A stretch of DNA of 64,000 nucleotides from CBDDFV01 sp965227335 (lineage in GTDB: Bacteria > Planctomycetota > Phycisphaerae > Phycisphaerales > SM1A02): contig CBDDFV010000001.1 of assembly GCA_965227335.1 (NCBI GenBank), positions 1,488,001 to 1,552,000 of the forward strand, given 5' to 3'. The notes beneath the pieces were generated by a model. The model saw only the letters and a list, made by a program, of their open reading frames with translations, was not told the origin of the DNA and made no database searches. Shown in pieces: positions 1-8,678 of the stretch (its first letter is position 1; each line of letters begins with the position of its first letter). A program made the translations under genes and the position numbers.

Positions 1-263
1 AGCACCTTGAGCCGCTCGTCGATCGATCCCACGTCGGCTCCAATCGTCTCGATCTTGTTTCGAAGCCTGCACAGCGATGCTGCTACCACGACGAAGATGA
101 AGCGGTCTTTGCCAGGGACGGGGTAGCCTTCAGCCGCGAGGTCGTCGCGAAGCACGAGATAGGTCGAGATCGATCGACCCGTGATGCTCCCCAAGGCATG
201 GTAGCGGCGAGTGAACAAGAAGATGGTCTCGTAGAGAATGTCGTTGGGATGGGTGTTGAGCAT
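1..263 (-). CDS. Unrecognised protein, N-terminal part only (runs off the window)
   Basis: The reading frame is open from an ATG at 263 down to base 1 with no stop, giving 87 residues that begin MLNTHPNDILYETIFLFTRR. A good Shine-Dalgarno (AAAGGA) lies about 8 nt upstream of the ATG. The visible part is mostly helical, with a hydrophobic stretch FIFVVVAASL and a charged end that may start a coiled coil. There is no signal peptide and no motif I recognise. It points away from the kinase gene at 711, leaving a long intergenic region between them. Function unknown. Confidence 0.6.
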   Translation of the reverse strand, partial: MLNTHPNDILYETIFLFTRRYHALGSITGRSISTYLVLRDDLAAEGYPVPGKDRFIFVVVAASLCRLRNKIETIGADVGSIDERLKV

Positions 264-675
264 CGTCAGTCCTTTCGTTTCCGTTGTCGCTGAGCTCGCC
301 TCCGGGGTTCGTTGGCACACTCAGAGCGGCCGTGTTCCTCACCCGCCTGGGGCTCGGGCGTGCAGGCCGTAGGAAACGACGACAGCGGCCGTCCTTCGGA
401 GCGGCGCGTGTGGTGTTTTTCTGCTCCATGCCGAGATTGGGCCGTGCGCCGGCTCCAAGGACCACCCCGTCATCGGAACCGAGTCTGTAACGAGTCTTGA
501 CCGAAGCAAGGCTGCGACTCACTGGGCCCAAGGATTCATCGAAACCAATAGATACATGGGCCTAACCCTGTGTATTTCAGGAGTTACCTGCGCCAGATCA
601 TGCTCGGTCGACCGCTGGGATCTCGAGTCCGCGTCCCGCCTTCTTGCGTCCGTTAGTCTGGAGGCCGCTTTGGGA
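264..675. other. Intergenic stretch with no supported gene
   Basis: About 410 bases lie between the minus-strand partial gene and the kinase promoter. Short open frames occur on both strands, but none has a ribosome binding site or a plausible protein. I see no tRNA, repeat or clear hairpin terminator. Confidence 0.5.
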
Positions 676-703
676 TTGGATGTAAGCGGTGGGCCGCTAT
701 ACT
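676..703 (+). promoter_or_regulatory. Predicted promoter, likely giving a leaderless kinase mRNA
   Basis: A -35-like TTGGAT (676-681) and a -10-like TATACT (698-703) are separated by 16 bases. The kinase ATG begins 7 bases after the -10, where transcription would be expected to start, and no Shine-Dalgarno precedes the ATG. This fits a leaderless transcript. Inferred by eye from consensus only. Confidence 0.45.
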
Positions 704-710
704 GCCGTTC

Positions 711-3245
711 ATGCCGGAGGATGCGCACGCCCGGGCGTTTGAGATCGTTCGTGAGGCGCTCACATTGCCTGACGATGAGCGAGAAGCCCTCATCGCCGCG
801 CGCTGCGAAGGGGACGATTCGCTTCGGGCAGATGTCTACCGGCTGATCCGCTCGGAAAGCGAATCTATGGTCACTGGTGATTCGCCTTTCAGCACGACTC
901 AAGCAATCTCGCATCGCGATTCGCTCCCCAATCAAATCGGTCCCTACCGCGTCTTAGAAGTGATCGGCGAGGGGGGATTCGGCATTGTGTATCTCGCCGA
1001 ACGGCGTGGATCGCACGTGCAGCGTGTCGCACTGAAGCTGATCAAGCCCGGGATGGACTCGAAGGAGGTCATTGCTCGATTCGAGGCTGAGCGGCAGGCG
1101 CTCGCCCTCATGGAGCATGCGAACATCGCCCGCGTGCTGGACTCCGGCACCTGCGACCAAGGGCGCCCGTACTTCGTTATGGAGTACGTCCCGGGTGAGC
1201 GGATCACCGACTACTGCGACAAGCATCGATTGACCACGAGAGACCGCCTTGAGATCTTCGCTCAGGTTTGTGATGCGGTCCAGCATGCGCACACGAAGGG
1301 CGTCATTCATCGGGACCTCAAGCCGTCCAACATCCTGATTACCGTCCGCGAGAGTCGCGTCTTGCCGGTGGTCATCGACTTCGGCGTGGCCAAGGCGGTC
1401 GGCGGGCGACTCACCGAGAAGACCCTGTTCACAGCTCGGGGTCAACTGATCGGGACGCCTGAGTACATGAGTCCTGAACAGGCTGAGATGAGCGGCGTTG
1501 ACGTAGATACGCGTTCAGACGTCTACAGTCTTGGCGTCGTCCTGTATGAGCTGCTGACGGGTGTTTTGCCGTTTGATTCGGACACGCTGCGTAGCGCGGC
1601 GTATGGGGAGATCCAACGGATTATCCGTGAGCAACAGCCTCCAAAGCCAAGTGCGCGCCTGAGCGAACTCGGAGACTCAGCAACGGCGATTGCGCAGCAT
1701 CGTCAAATGGACTCGCGTGGACTCACTCGAGCGCTCAAGAACGAGCTTGAGTGGATTCCTCTCAAGGCGCTGCGCAAGGATCGGCAGGAACGATATCGCT
1801 CGGCAGCCGAGTTCGGCGATGATGTACGCAACTATTTGGCCGGGCGCGGGCTTCTTGCGGGTCCAGAGTCCTGGAGCTATCGAGTACATCGGACCATTCG
1901 GGCGAACCGCGGGCTCGCGAGAGCAGTGGTCGCCGTTGGCTTTGCTCTGGCACTCGGACTGGGGGTTGCGACTTGGCAGGCCATTGAAGCCCATGAGGCA
2001 CGCGAGGATGCCGAGCGTCAAGCTCTTGTCGCTGATCAGGCGAGGGCTGATGCGTCATCACGAGCCGAAGTGGCTGAGGCGGCGAGGCGAGAGGCTGCTG
2101 CAACGACGGAGCAGTTGATCGAGCTGGCCACGCGAATCGTCTATGCCCTGGTACCAACAGAGTCGAATGAACGCGGCGTCGACCCTAATCAGGCCAATGC
2201 GCTCGAAGAGGCTCTGGTGGAGCTGTCGCGGCATGATGATAGGTTTGGGCCTGACATGATCGCGTTTCTGGCCGAGAGCTATTACGCCTTGGGAAGCTTG
2301 CTTGGTGGGAATCGGGGGCCCAATCTCGGCGAGTATCGCGCAGCGCTTTCGGCTTTTGGCAAGAGCCACGAGTACTTCGCGTCGTTGTCCCGCATCACCC
2401 CGGGCAAACCGAGATGTCACAGGTGGCTGGCTACGTCGCACATGCGACTCGCGGATACTCACTCGGCACTCCGCGACGAGACTGCGGCCTTACCACATCG
2501 TGAACTGGCGCTGGAGAGTTCGAGGAAATACGCCGAACTGGAGCCCGGGGCCGACGCTTTTCGGCTCGTCGATTCACAGTTGCTGGAGTTGGCTGAGGCC
2601 TATCAGCGGGTGCCCCCAGTGGCGAATGAAGTAGTCGAGTCGCTCTACCAAGCATCCATCGAGGGGCGAGAGAGCCGACTGGCTCAAGAGAACATCTCCC
2701 AGTATCGACGCGACGTCGCAATAGCATACCGAAGTTATGCGAAGTTTTTGTTTGTTGAGGCTGAACACAATAATGAATCCTTGAAGGCATCGTCGCTGTT
2801 CCAGCAAGCCGAACAACTTCGCCGCGACGCAGTTCGGTTGCTTCGACGGAATTGCCACTCGGCACCAGAGTTGACCCGATCGCGCCGAGATCTCGCGAAT
2901 GCGCTTCGTGAGCTAAGTGAAAGTCAGGTCGCACAGTTCGACGATAGCGAGCTCGCCCACGGTGAGGAATGGACAGCGACGGAGCTTGGGCCTCTCATCT
3001 CCGCCATAGCTTGCTTGGAGGAGAGTCTCCAGTTGCTGATCTGGGTTGTGGATCGCAGTCCCTTTGATCAGCGGAGTGTGCGTGACTTATGCGAAACGGT
3101 GAACCACTTGTGCTTCTACGTGAAGTACCCGGCAACACGTGACCGTGCGGCGGCTATTGTCGAACCGGCGATTTGGCGAGTGCGGGAATGCGGTGTGAAG
3201 TACGAGCACCTTCATGACGTGCTCGCTGAGATTGAGGAGCATTAG
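711..3245 (+). CDS. Membrane-anchored Ser/Thr protein kinase (Hanks type), planctomycete style
   Basis: 844 residues. The N-terminal ~75 residues resemble the leader of many planctomycete kinases (EIVREALTLPDDEREALIAA). The kinase domain follows: glycine loop GEGGFG at 86-91, catalytic Lys109 in VALK, HRDLKPSN with Asp202, DFG at 223-225, GTPEYMSPEQ near 248 and DTRSDVYSLGV. All catalytic residues are present, so it should be active. A single transmembrane helix lies near 400-425, followed by an Ala/Arg/Glu-rich coiled coil and a ~380-residue helical region that may hold degenerate TPRs. The kinase would be cytoplasmic with the C-terminal part outside the membrane. The next gene starts one base after its stop, and an ECF sigma factor lies further downstream, a common planctomycete pairing. 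The ATG at 711 lacks an RBS but sits just behind a promoter-like element. Confidence 0.93.
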   Translation: MPEDAHARAFEIVREALTLPDDEREALIAARCEGDDSLRADVYRLIRSESESMVTGDSPFSTTQAISHRDSLPNQIGPYRVLEVIGEGGFGIVYLAERRGSHVQRVALKLIKPGMDSKEVIARFEAERQALALMEHANIARVLDSGTCDQGRPYFVMEYVPGERITDYCDKHRLTTRDRLEIFAQVCDAVQHAHTKGVIHRDLKPSNILITVRESRVLPVVIDFGVAKAVGGRLTEKTLFTARGQLIGTPEYMSPEQAEMSGVDVDTRSDVYSLGVVLYELLTGVLPFDSDTLRSAAYGEIQRIIREQQPPKPSARLSELGDSATAIAQHRQMDSRGLTRALKNELEWIPLKALRKDRQERYRSAAEFGDDVRNYLAGRGLLAGPESWSYRVHRTIRANRGLARAVVAVGFALALGLGVATWQAIEAHEAREDAERQALVADQARADASSRAEVAEAARREAAATTEQLIELATRIVYALVPTESNERGVDPNQANALEEALVELSRHDDRFGPDMIAFLAESYYALGSLLGGNRGPNLGEYRAALSAFGKSHEYFASLSRITPGKPRCHRWLATSHMRLADTHSALRDETAALPHRELALESSRKYAELEPGADAFRLVDSQLLELAEAYQRVPPVANEVVESLYQASIEGRESRLAQENISQYRRDVAIAYRSYAKFLFVEAEHNNESLKASSLFQQAEQLRRDAVRLLRRNCHSAPELTRSRRDLANALRELSESQVAQFDDSELAHGEEWTATELGPLISAIACLEESLQLLIWVVDRSPFDQRSVRDLCETVNHLCFYVKYPATRDRAAAIVEPAIWRVRECGVKYEHLHDVLAEIEEH

Positions 3246-3246
3246 G

Positions 3247-6200
3247 ATGCGTTGGTCGATACTGTCAGTCGCTTCGTGTTGTGTGATTGCGTCATCATTG
3301 GTCCCTGTCGCGCTCGGGCAGTGCGAAACGGAGGTCGAGGTCGCCACGCTTGTGCCGCCCGGAGCAGGAGTGGGCGATCAAGTCGGCCTTCGTATTGCGA
3401 TCAGCGGGACGTGGGCTGTTGTAGGCGCCCGCCTCGCAGACGATGTGGGTGAGAACGCGGGGGCAGCCCATGTATTCCAGCGTCTGGAAGATGGAACGTG
3501 GGAGCTCTTCCAGACGCTTTACGCTTCGGATCCGTCGGCCAATGACTGGTTTGGGCTTGGATTGGCCATTGACGGCGATGTCATTGCGGTCGGCAGCTCT
3601 TTGGATGATGATCAGGGGCCTGACAGCGGGTCCGTGTCGATGTTTCGCTTTGACGGCGAAAGTTGGGAATCAGACGGGTTTCTGCTTCCGCCAGCGAACA
3701 GTGACGGGTTCAAGTTCGGTTCGGCAGTTGCTGTCTCCGGCGATCACCTTATCGTTGGTGCTCCGTCCTACACGCAGCCCGACGTTCAGGCTGATGGGGC
3801 GGCGTACTTCTATAGATTCAACGGGAACGCCTGGGAGTTTGATGGGGGCCCGATCGAGCCAGAATTCCCGGAGGATGATTCCAGCTTCGCGAATCAGGTC
3901 GCGATCTACGGGACGACGGCCGTCATCGGAGCCCGCCGATACAACAACCCACGCGGCGACGCCGGCGCAGTGTTTGTCTTCCAACGCACGAATGACGAGT
4001 GGGTTCAATCACAGCAGTTGACGGCTCCGGACACGGAAGGCGGTACATGGTTCGGGCAGAGCGTCGGAATTCACGGCGATGCCGTGATCATTGGGAGAGC
4101 GAGAGATGATAGTCAGGCGACCTTCGCGGGCGCTGTATATTTCTACTGGTTTGACGGCAAGGAGTGGGTGTTTGCCGAGAAGTTGGTTGCAGATGATGGG
4201 GCGATGGACGACCAGCTCGGTGCATGGGTGGACATCACGGCGGCAGCGGCGGCGGCCACGACGCTGCGAAACGACAATGAGAATGGCATAGACGCCGGAG
4301 CAGTGTACTTGTTTCGGTACTCGATTGATGCAGGTGGCCTGACAGTGACCGATGTCGAGAAGATCATCGATCCTGACGGAGCCAAAGGAGACGAGCTGGG
4401 TCACGACGTGAGCGTCGACGGCGTGCGTGGAATCGTCGGGGCTCCGTTCTCGGGTGTGACGGGATCTGCGATGATTTTTCGATTCGGGCTCGACTGTAAT
4501 GACAACGGGATTTGCGACGACATCGACATCGCGAAGGGCGTGAGTCAAGACTGCAACTTCGATGGTTTACCCGACGAATGCCAATCCCAGGGGGCTGCGG
4601 CGTGGATCAATGCGGCTGGTGGCGCATTCGAGGATCCCCTGAACTGGTGTCTTCAGCCACCTGGTGGTGCTCTGCCTGCCTTGTTCGCACTTCCCGCGGC
4701 CTACGATGTCACCTTCGCGAACGATGCGCAGACCCTTGGGCTTGAGAGTCGGCGCGGAGCGACGACGCTCCAGTTGAACGGCCACGAGTGGATCGTGCTT
4801 GACCAGAGTCAGGACGTGACAGTTCGGATCGGAACCGTGGTTGGTGAGTCGTCGACGCTCACCATTGGTGGTGGGCGCCTTCAAGTGGGTGACACTGACC
4901 AAGGCGTCATCAACAGCATGATGGTCGGGGGCGCACGGGGCGGGCTTGGTGAGCTGCGGGTAGTCGGAAGCGGCGCCGAAGTGAGCGTCAAGGATCAGTT
5001 GATCGTGGGCGATGGCGGGCCGGGGTTGGTACAAGTTGTTGATGGTGGTTCGGTGTTCAGCACTCGGGCGATTCTTGGTGACTTCAATAACCCTGCCTCG
5101 CCGGGCGATGTGGTTGTCGATGGAGCGGGCTCGATGTGGAGCCTGATTACCACCCTGGACCTCAATCGGGGGGTGCTCGATGTTCGCGAGGACGCACTTG
5201 TTCAAACATCGGTGTTGACCCTTCGAGAAGCGGGGGTGTTGGCCGGCAATGGGTTCATTGATGCCGATCTCGTGATCAACCTGGGTGAAGTCTGTCCGGC
5301 CCCGCCTCCAGGTGATGGTCCCGCTTCGAGGACGCTGTCGATCCTCGGGAACTACAAGCAGTTTGGCCAGATTGCCAAGCTCAGCGGCGCCTCAGGCACC
5401 TTGCGCCTTGATGTTGACGGAATCGGGGCGGATCAGTTTGACCAACTTGTGGTGACTGGTACTGCGGAGCTTCAGGGAGGGCTGGTCGTCGAGGCGACGG
5501 GCAAGCTTGAGTTGTCTGTTGGAGATGCGGTGGATGTGGTTATTCCTGGACTGCGGATGGGACAGTTCGATGTTGCGTACTTGCCGTCGATCGCGAGTCA
5601 GCGTTTCTTGCGTGTCACCTATGGCGAGGGTCTGCTTGCTGGTGGGGCCGGTGTACAACTGGTCGTCGAAGACTTGGCGGAGATTGTGAACTTGGGCAAT
5701 CCGGAGGACTTCGATTCTCCTGATGGTTCACCGACGTCGCTCCTCGTGACCGACGTGACGCAGGACGGAATTGATGACCTGCTCTTTACGCTGCAGGGGG
5801 CGTCGCCGGAAGATGTCGGGTTCCTTGTCGTCGGTGTCAATAATGGGCGAGGGACCATTGGATTTCAGCAGATCGCGGTCGGGCCCGGTCCAAGCGCTCT
5901 GGCTGTGGGGCTCCTCAACGACGATGCCATCCCGGATGTGGCCGTGACCAGCGCGACGGATGACACAGTTCTCACGCTGTTTGGTGACGGGCGAGGTGGC
6001 TTCTTGCTCCAGCAAGGTATTGCTACAGGCTCCGGTCCGGCCGGTGTCGCCATTGCCGATATCACGGGCGACGGCCATTCAGATCTGTTGGTCACGAATG
6101 CGGATGACAACACACTCTTCCTATACCAGAACGATGGGGCTGGCGGCGTGTCTTTCGCAGAAGCGGTTGTCGTCGGGTTTGGGCCGCGGCAAGTGGATCC

Positions 6201-6960
6201 TGCAGATCTGGACAACGACAAAGACCTTGAGATCGTCGTCGTCAATGTCGACGACGCCTCTGTCTCGATCATCGAGAATGACGGGGGCTTTGGAGACGTC
6301 GTGTCACTTCCGGTCGTTGAGCAACCGTCGGGTCTCATTGTTCGCGAGTTCAGCGGAAACAGCATGGGCAGTTTCGCCGATGTCATTGTCCCGAGCGGTG
6401 TGTCCGGTCTCGTTTCTGTGCTGGTGAACGCATCGGGCCAGTTCGCTCCGGCCGTCGACATCGAAGTGGGTCAAGGGGGTGTGCCGTCAATGACAGCGGA
6501 GGATCTTGATGCCGATGGTGACCTCGATCTCGCGGTGCTGACAAACAACAGTGCTGAGCAGCGTGTGCTGCGCGTGGTCAGGAATGATGTCAACGAAGGA
6601 AGTCAGTTGACGTTTGTTTCGCCGGATCCGGCCGACGATGTGGCTGTCGACCCGTCGGCCATTCTGTTGGCGTCCGGCAACCTCGATGGAGTTGATGATC
6701 CCGACCTCATTACCCTCAACGACTCGGCTGCCGGCGGGGCGCTCGGCTCCGACGACACAGCGACACTGGTGCGGGCTATCCCGCCGTCGCCTCCTTGCGC
6801 CGAGGATCTCGATGCGAGCGGAGAAGTCGGAGCCTCTGACCTCGCTCTGCTGCTGGCGGCTTGGGGCGGCCCTTCAGTCGATCTCGACGGGGACGGTATC
6901 GCCGGAGCAAGTGACCTGGCGCAGCTCCTTGCGGCATGGGGACCTTGCGGGGCGTTCTGA
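3247..6960 (+). CDS. Large secreted beta-propeller protein with dockerin-like C-terminus
   Basis: 1237 residues from the ATG at 3247, chosen because GAGGAG sits ~10 nt upstream and the product starts with a clean signal peptide ending ...LVPVALGQ. Residues ~30-400 carry about seven FG-GAP-like repeats of the form FG..VAI.GD..IVGA. A segment DCNDNGICDDIDIA, a thrombospondin-3-like Ca-binding pattern common in this group, follows. Next come several repeats like the PEP-CTERM/T5SS-associated type (LRVVGSGAEVSV), then a second set of FG-GAP/VCBS-like blades rich in DxDxDxD. The end has two dockerin-like repeats, EDLDASGEVGASDLALLLAAWG and a second copy. It is probably exported and Ca-stabilised. 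One base separates it from the kinase stop, so the two may be translationally coupled. Substrate and partner unknown. Confidence 0.88.
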   Translation: MRWSILSVASCCVIASSLVPVALGQCETEVEVATLVPPGAGVGDQVGLRIAISGTWAVVGARLADDVGENAGAAHVFQRLEDGTWELFQTLYASDPSANDWFGLGLAIDGDVIAVGSSLDDDQGPDSGSVSMFRFDGESWESDGFLLPPANSDGFKFGSAVAVSGDHLIVGAPSYTQPDVQADGAAYFYRFNGNAWEFDGGPIEPEFPEDDSSFANQVAIYGTTAVIGARRYNNPRGDAGAVFVFQRTNDEWVQSQQLTAPDTEGGTWFGQSVGIHGDAVIIGRARDDSQATFAGAVYFYWFDGKEWVFAEKLVADDGAMDDQLGAWVDITAAAAAATTLRNDNENGIDAGAVYLFRYSIDAGGLTVTDVEKIIDPDGAKGDELGHDVSVDGVRGIVGAPFSGVTGSAMIFRFGLDCNDNGICDDIDIAKGVSQDCNFDGLPDECQSQGAAAWINAAGGAFEDPLNWCLQPPGGALPALFALPAAYDVTFANDAQTLGLESRRGATTLQLNGHEWIVLDQSQDVTVRIGTVVGESSTLTIGGGRLQVGDTDQGVINSMMVGGARGGLGELRVVGSGAEVSVKDQLIVGDGGPGLVQVVDGGSVFSTRAILGDFNNPASPGDVVVDGAGSMWSLITTLDLNRGVLDVREDALVQTSVLTLREAGVLAGNGFIDADLVINLGEVCPAPPPGDGPASRTLSILGNYKQFGQIAKLSGASGTLRLDVDGIGADQFDQLVVTGTAELQGGLVVEATGKLELSVGDAVDVVIPGLRMGQFDVAYLPSIASQRFLRVTYGEGLLAGGAGVQLVVEDLAEIVNLGNPEDFDSPDGSPTSLLVTDVTQDGIDDLLFTLQGASPEDVGFLVVGVNNGRGTIGFQQIAVGPGPSALAVGLLNDDAIPDVAVTSATDDTVLTLFGDGRGGFLLQQGIATGSGPAGVAIADITGDGHSDLLVTNADDNTLFLYQNDGAGGVSFAEAVVVGFGPRQVDPADLDNDKDLEIVVVNVDDASVSIIENDGGFGDVVSLPVVEQPSGLIVREFSGNSMGSFADVIVPSGVSGLVSVLVNASGQFAPAVDIEVGQGGVPSMTAEDLDADGDLDLAVLTNNSAEQRVLRVVRNDVNEGSQLTFVSPDPADDVAVDPSAILLASGNLDGVDDPDLITLNDSAAGGALGSDDTATLVRAIPPSPPCAEDLDASGEVGASDLALLLAAWGGPSVDLDGDGIAGASDLAQLLAAWGPCGAF

Positions 6961-7065
6961 TCTCGGCTCAATCGTGACAAAGTCTCGGAATGGCCGCTGC
7001 TCGCTGTCCTCGTCGTCGTCTCTCTCTGCGTCTGACTTCGACTCCACCTTCCTGAAGGGGCGGCG

Positions 7066-7641
7066 ATGAACTCTCCACGCACTGGCTCAATCTTGGATAT
7101 GACTCCTGATCAGTTGTATCGGCACCTCCTGCCGATCGCCAAGGCCGTGATGTCGTCTACTCGCCGAACACCGACTTTGGCGACTGAGGATCTTCTGCAG
7201 GAGTACGCGATGAAGTTCGCGGCGTCATTTGACGGAACTGCTGCTCCAACCGATCGAAGGGCGTTGATTCGCTATGCGGGCTTTCGGATGCGTCAGGTCT
7301 TACTGGATGCTGTGAAACGGCGCCAGGCCGAGAAGCGGAACTATGGCATGCGGCCAGTAGAGATCGGTGACGGCGATGTCGTCCTGGTTGATGGCGATAA
7401 CCGCCAGGCCAATCAGGCGGTGGATGTCGAGCGGCTCGATAGGGCGATGGGCGCGCTGGAATCCCACGACCCGGAGGCGTCGACTGTGATCAACGCCCTC
7501 TTCTTTGGGCAAATGTCAAGGCAAGAAGTTGCTGTGGTGCTTGGTGTCGACGTGGCGACAACTGAGAACGCCCGTGCTCGCGGGAAGAGATTCTTGAGGG
7601 AGTGGCTGACGGCTTCCGGCACATCGGATGGCTTCAGCTGA
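7066..7641 (+). CDS. ECF-type RNA polymerase sigma factor
   Basis: 191 residues. Region 2 is visible as LLQEYAMKFAASFDG...ALIRYAGFRMRQVLLDAVKRR (in separate pieces), and region 4 as a C-terminal helix-turn-helix FFGQMSRQEVAVVLGVDVATT. This matches the Sigma70_ECF family (PF07638-like) that is expanded in planctomycetes and usually sits beside Ser/Thr kinases. AAGGGG lies 5 nt before the ATG. No anti-sigma factor is adjacent, so activity may be set through the kinase at 711. That regulatory link is inference from gene order. Confidence 0.88.
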   Translation: MNSPRTGSILDMTPDQLYRHLLPIAKAVMSSTRRTPTLATEDLLQEYAMKFAASFDGTAAPTDRRALIRYAGFRMRQVLLDAVKRRQAEKRNYGMRPVEIGDGDVVLVDGDNRQANQAVDVERLDRAMGALESHDPEASTVINALFFGQMSRQEVAVVLGVDVATTENARARGKRFLREWLTASGTSDGFS

Positions 7642-7759
7642 ATAGGGGACGGCCAGAAGAGGATCCCGGCGGACGACGCCATCGTGCCGGGCGTTAATAG
7701 TTTGGTAATGATTGCGATGTATCATGGAGTGTGTATATCAAACATCGCAGGAGAAAACC

Positions 7760-8242
7760 ATGAGAATTATACAATTCTACTTGGGTGTGTTCATACTCGC
7801 CGCAGTCATCAGTCCGGTTGCCATGGCCGGACCCGTCGGAGAGCGGTTCGAGACCGCCCAGTTCTTCTCATCAGGAGAGCATAGAGAGGAATACCGCAGA
7901 AGCCTGAAGTCGCAGCTCGAGAATCAAATCAGCGACGCCAAGGCCGAAGCTGCCCAGCCAAGTGCGGCTGGCGATCACGACGATATCATCGAGGAGTTCG
8001 ATTACAGGAGCTCCGATGTGGTGTACGAGCGGATTGCGCAGTGCCTGAGTAACTTTGACGGTAACGCCGAAGATTGCGTATTTCAACTCGAGGCGTGCTT
8101 GAGTTGTTGTGACGATAAGCTCCGGCGCCGGGGCGTCGTGTTTGCCCACAGTTGCAAGTTGCGGTGTATCGAGAAATTCCAGAACCAATGCCTTGGAGGT
8201 GGTGGTGACGAAGGCGATGAGCCGGGCTTCTCAACGCCATAA
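7760..8242 (+). CDS. Small secreted Cys-rich protein
   Basis: 160 residues from the ATG at 7760, preceded by GCAGGAG; an upstream in-frame start would spoil the signal peptide. The N-terminus is a typical Sec signal (MRIIQFYLGVFILAAVISPVAMAG). The C-terminal third has a cluster of cysteines in C-X6-CX3C ... CX3C-X7-C spacing, like two disulphide-linked helical hairpins, then a Gly/Asp/Glu tail. A second protein with a CX3C architecture is encoded at 22717. No family recognised. Confidence 0.75.
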   Translation: MRIIQFYLGVFILAAVISPVAMAGPVGERFETAQFFSSGEHREEYRRSLKSQLENQISDAKAEAAQPSAAGDHDDIIEEFDYRSSDVVYERIAQCLSNFDGNAEDCVFQLEACLSCCDDKLRRRGVVFAHSCKLRCIEKFQNQCLGGGGDEGDEPGFSTP

Positions 8243-8678
8243 GCAGTTCGCTGCATCCCAGAGCCGGGTCGAGAAGGCCGGCGGGCAGGAGACCGGGATG
8301 TTCGGATCATTCCTGTGCGAACCGGGCGGTTCCGTCGTGCGCGGGGCAGTGTGGCGGTACAGGCTGGGTGGGGCTCCCCGGTTGTGCAGTTAGGGGATTC
8401 GAACCCCGAGGCGATGATCATCAAACCTGCTGGACAGGATGTGGCGACACGTTCGTGTCGTGCGCGATGCAGAGTCCGGTATAGTAGACTCACGCATCGA
8501 CTCGCAGGGCGTAGTCGCTTATGGAGGATTGTACGCAACGGCATCCCACTTCTTGTGACCGTATCCTTGCGCGACACGAAAGGCCGGAGATTCGCCGTTC
8601 ACCAATAGTTCGTGAGGTAGTTTGTGTCTCGCGGATGGTGCCGATGAGTACGTGTGTTCGCAGTGGAGGTGGATGGCG
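8243..8678. other. Intergenic stretch with no supported gene
   Basis: Roughly 435 bases between the Cys-rich protein and the FRG/PilZ gene. A perfect tRNA T-arm-like palindrome (GGGGATTCGAACCCC, 8392-8406) is present, but no D-arm or anticodon arm could be folded around it. No credible open reading frame seen. Confidence 0.45.

Noticed and set aside
8392..8406. Perfect tRNA T-arm-like palindrome (GGGGATTCGAACCCC)
   Set aside because: No D arm, anticodon arm or matching acceptor strand could be folded on the minus strand. It may be a remnant but cannot be assigned to a tRNA.
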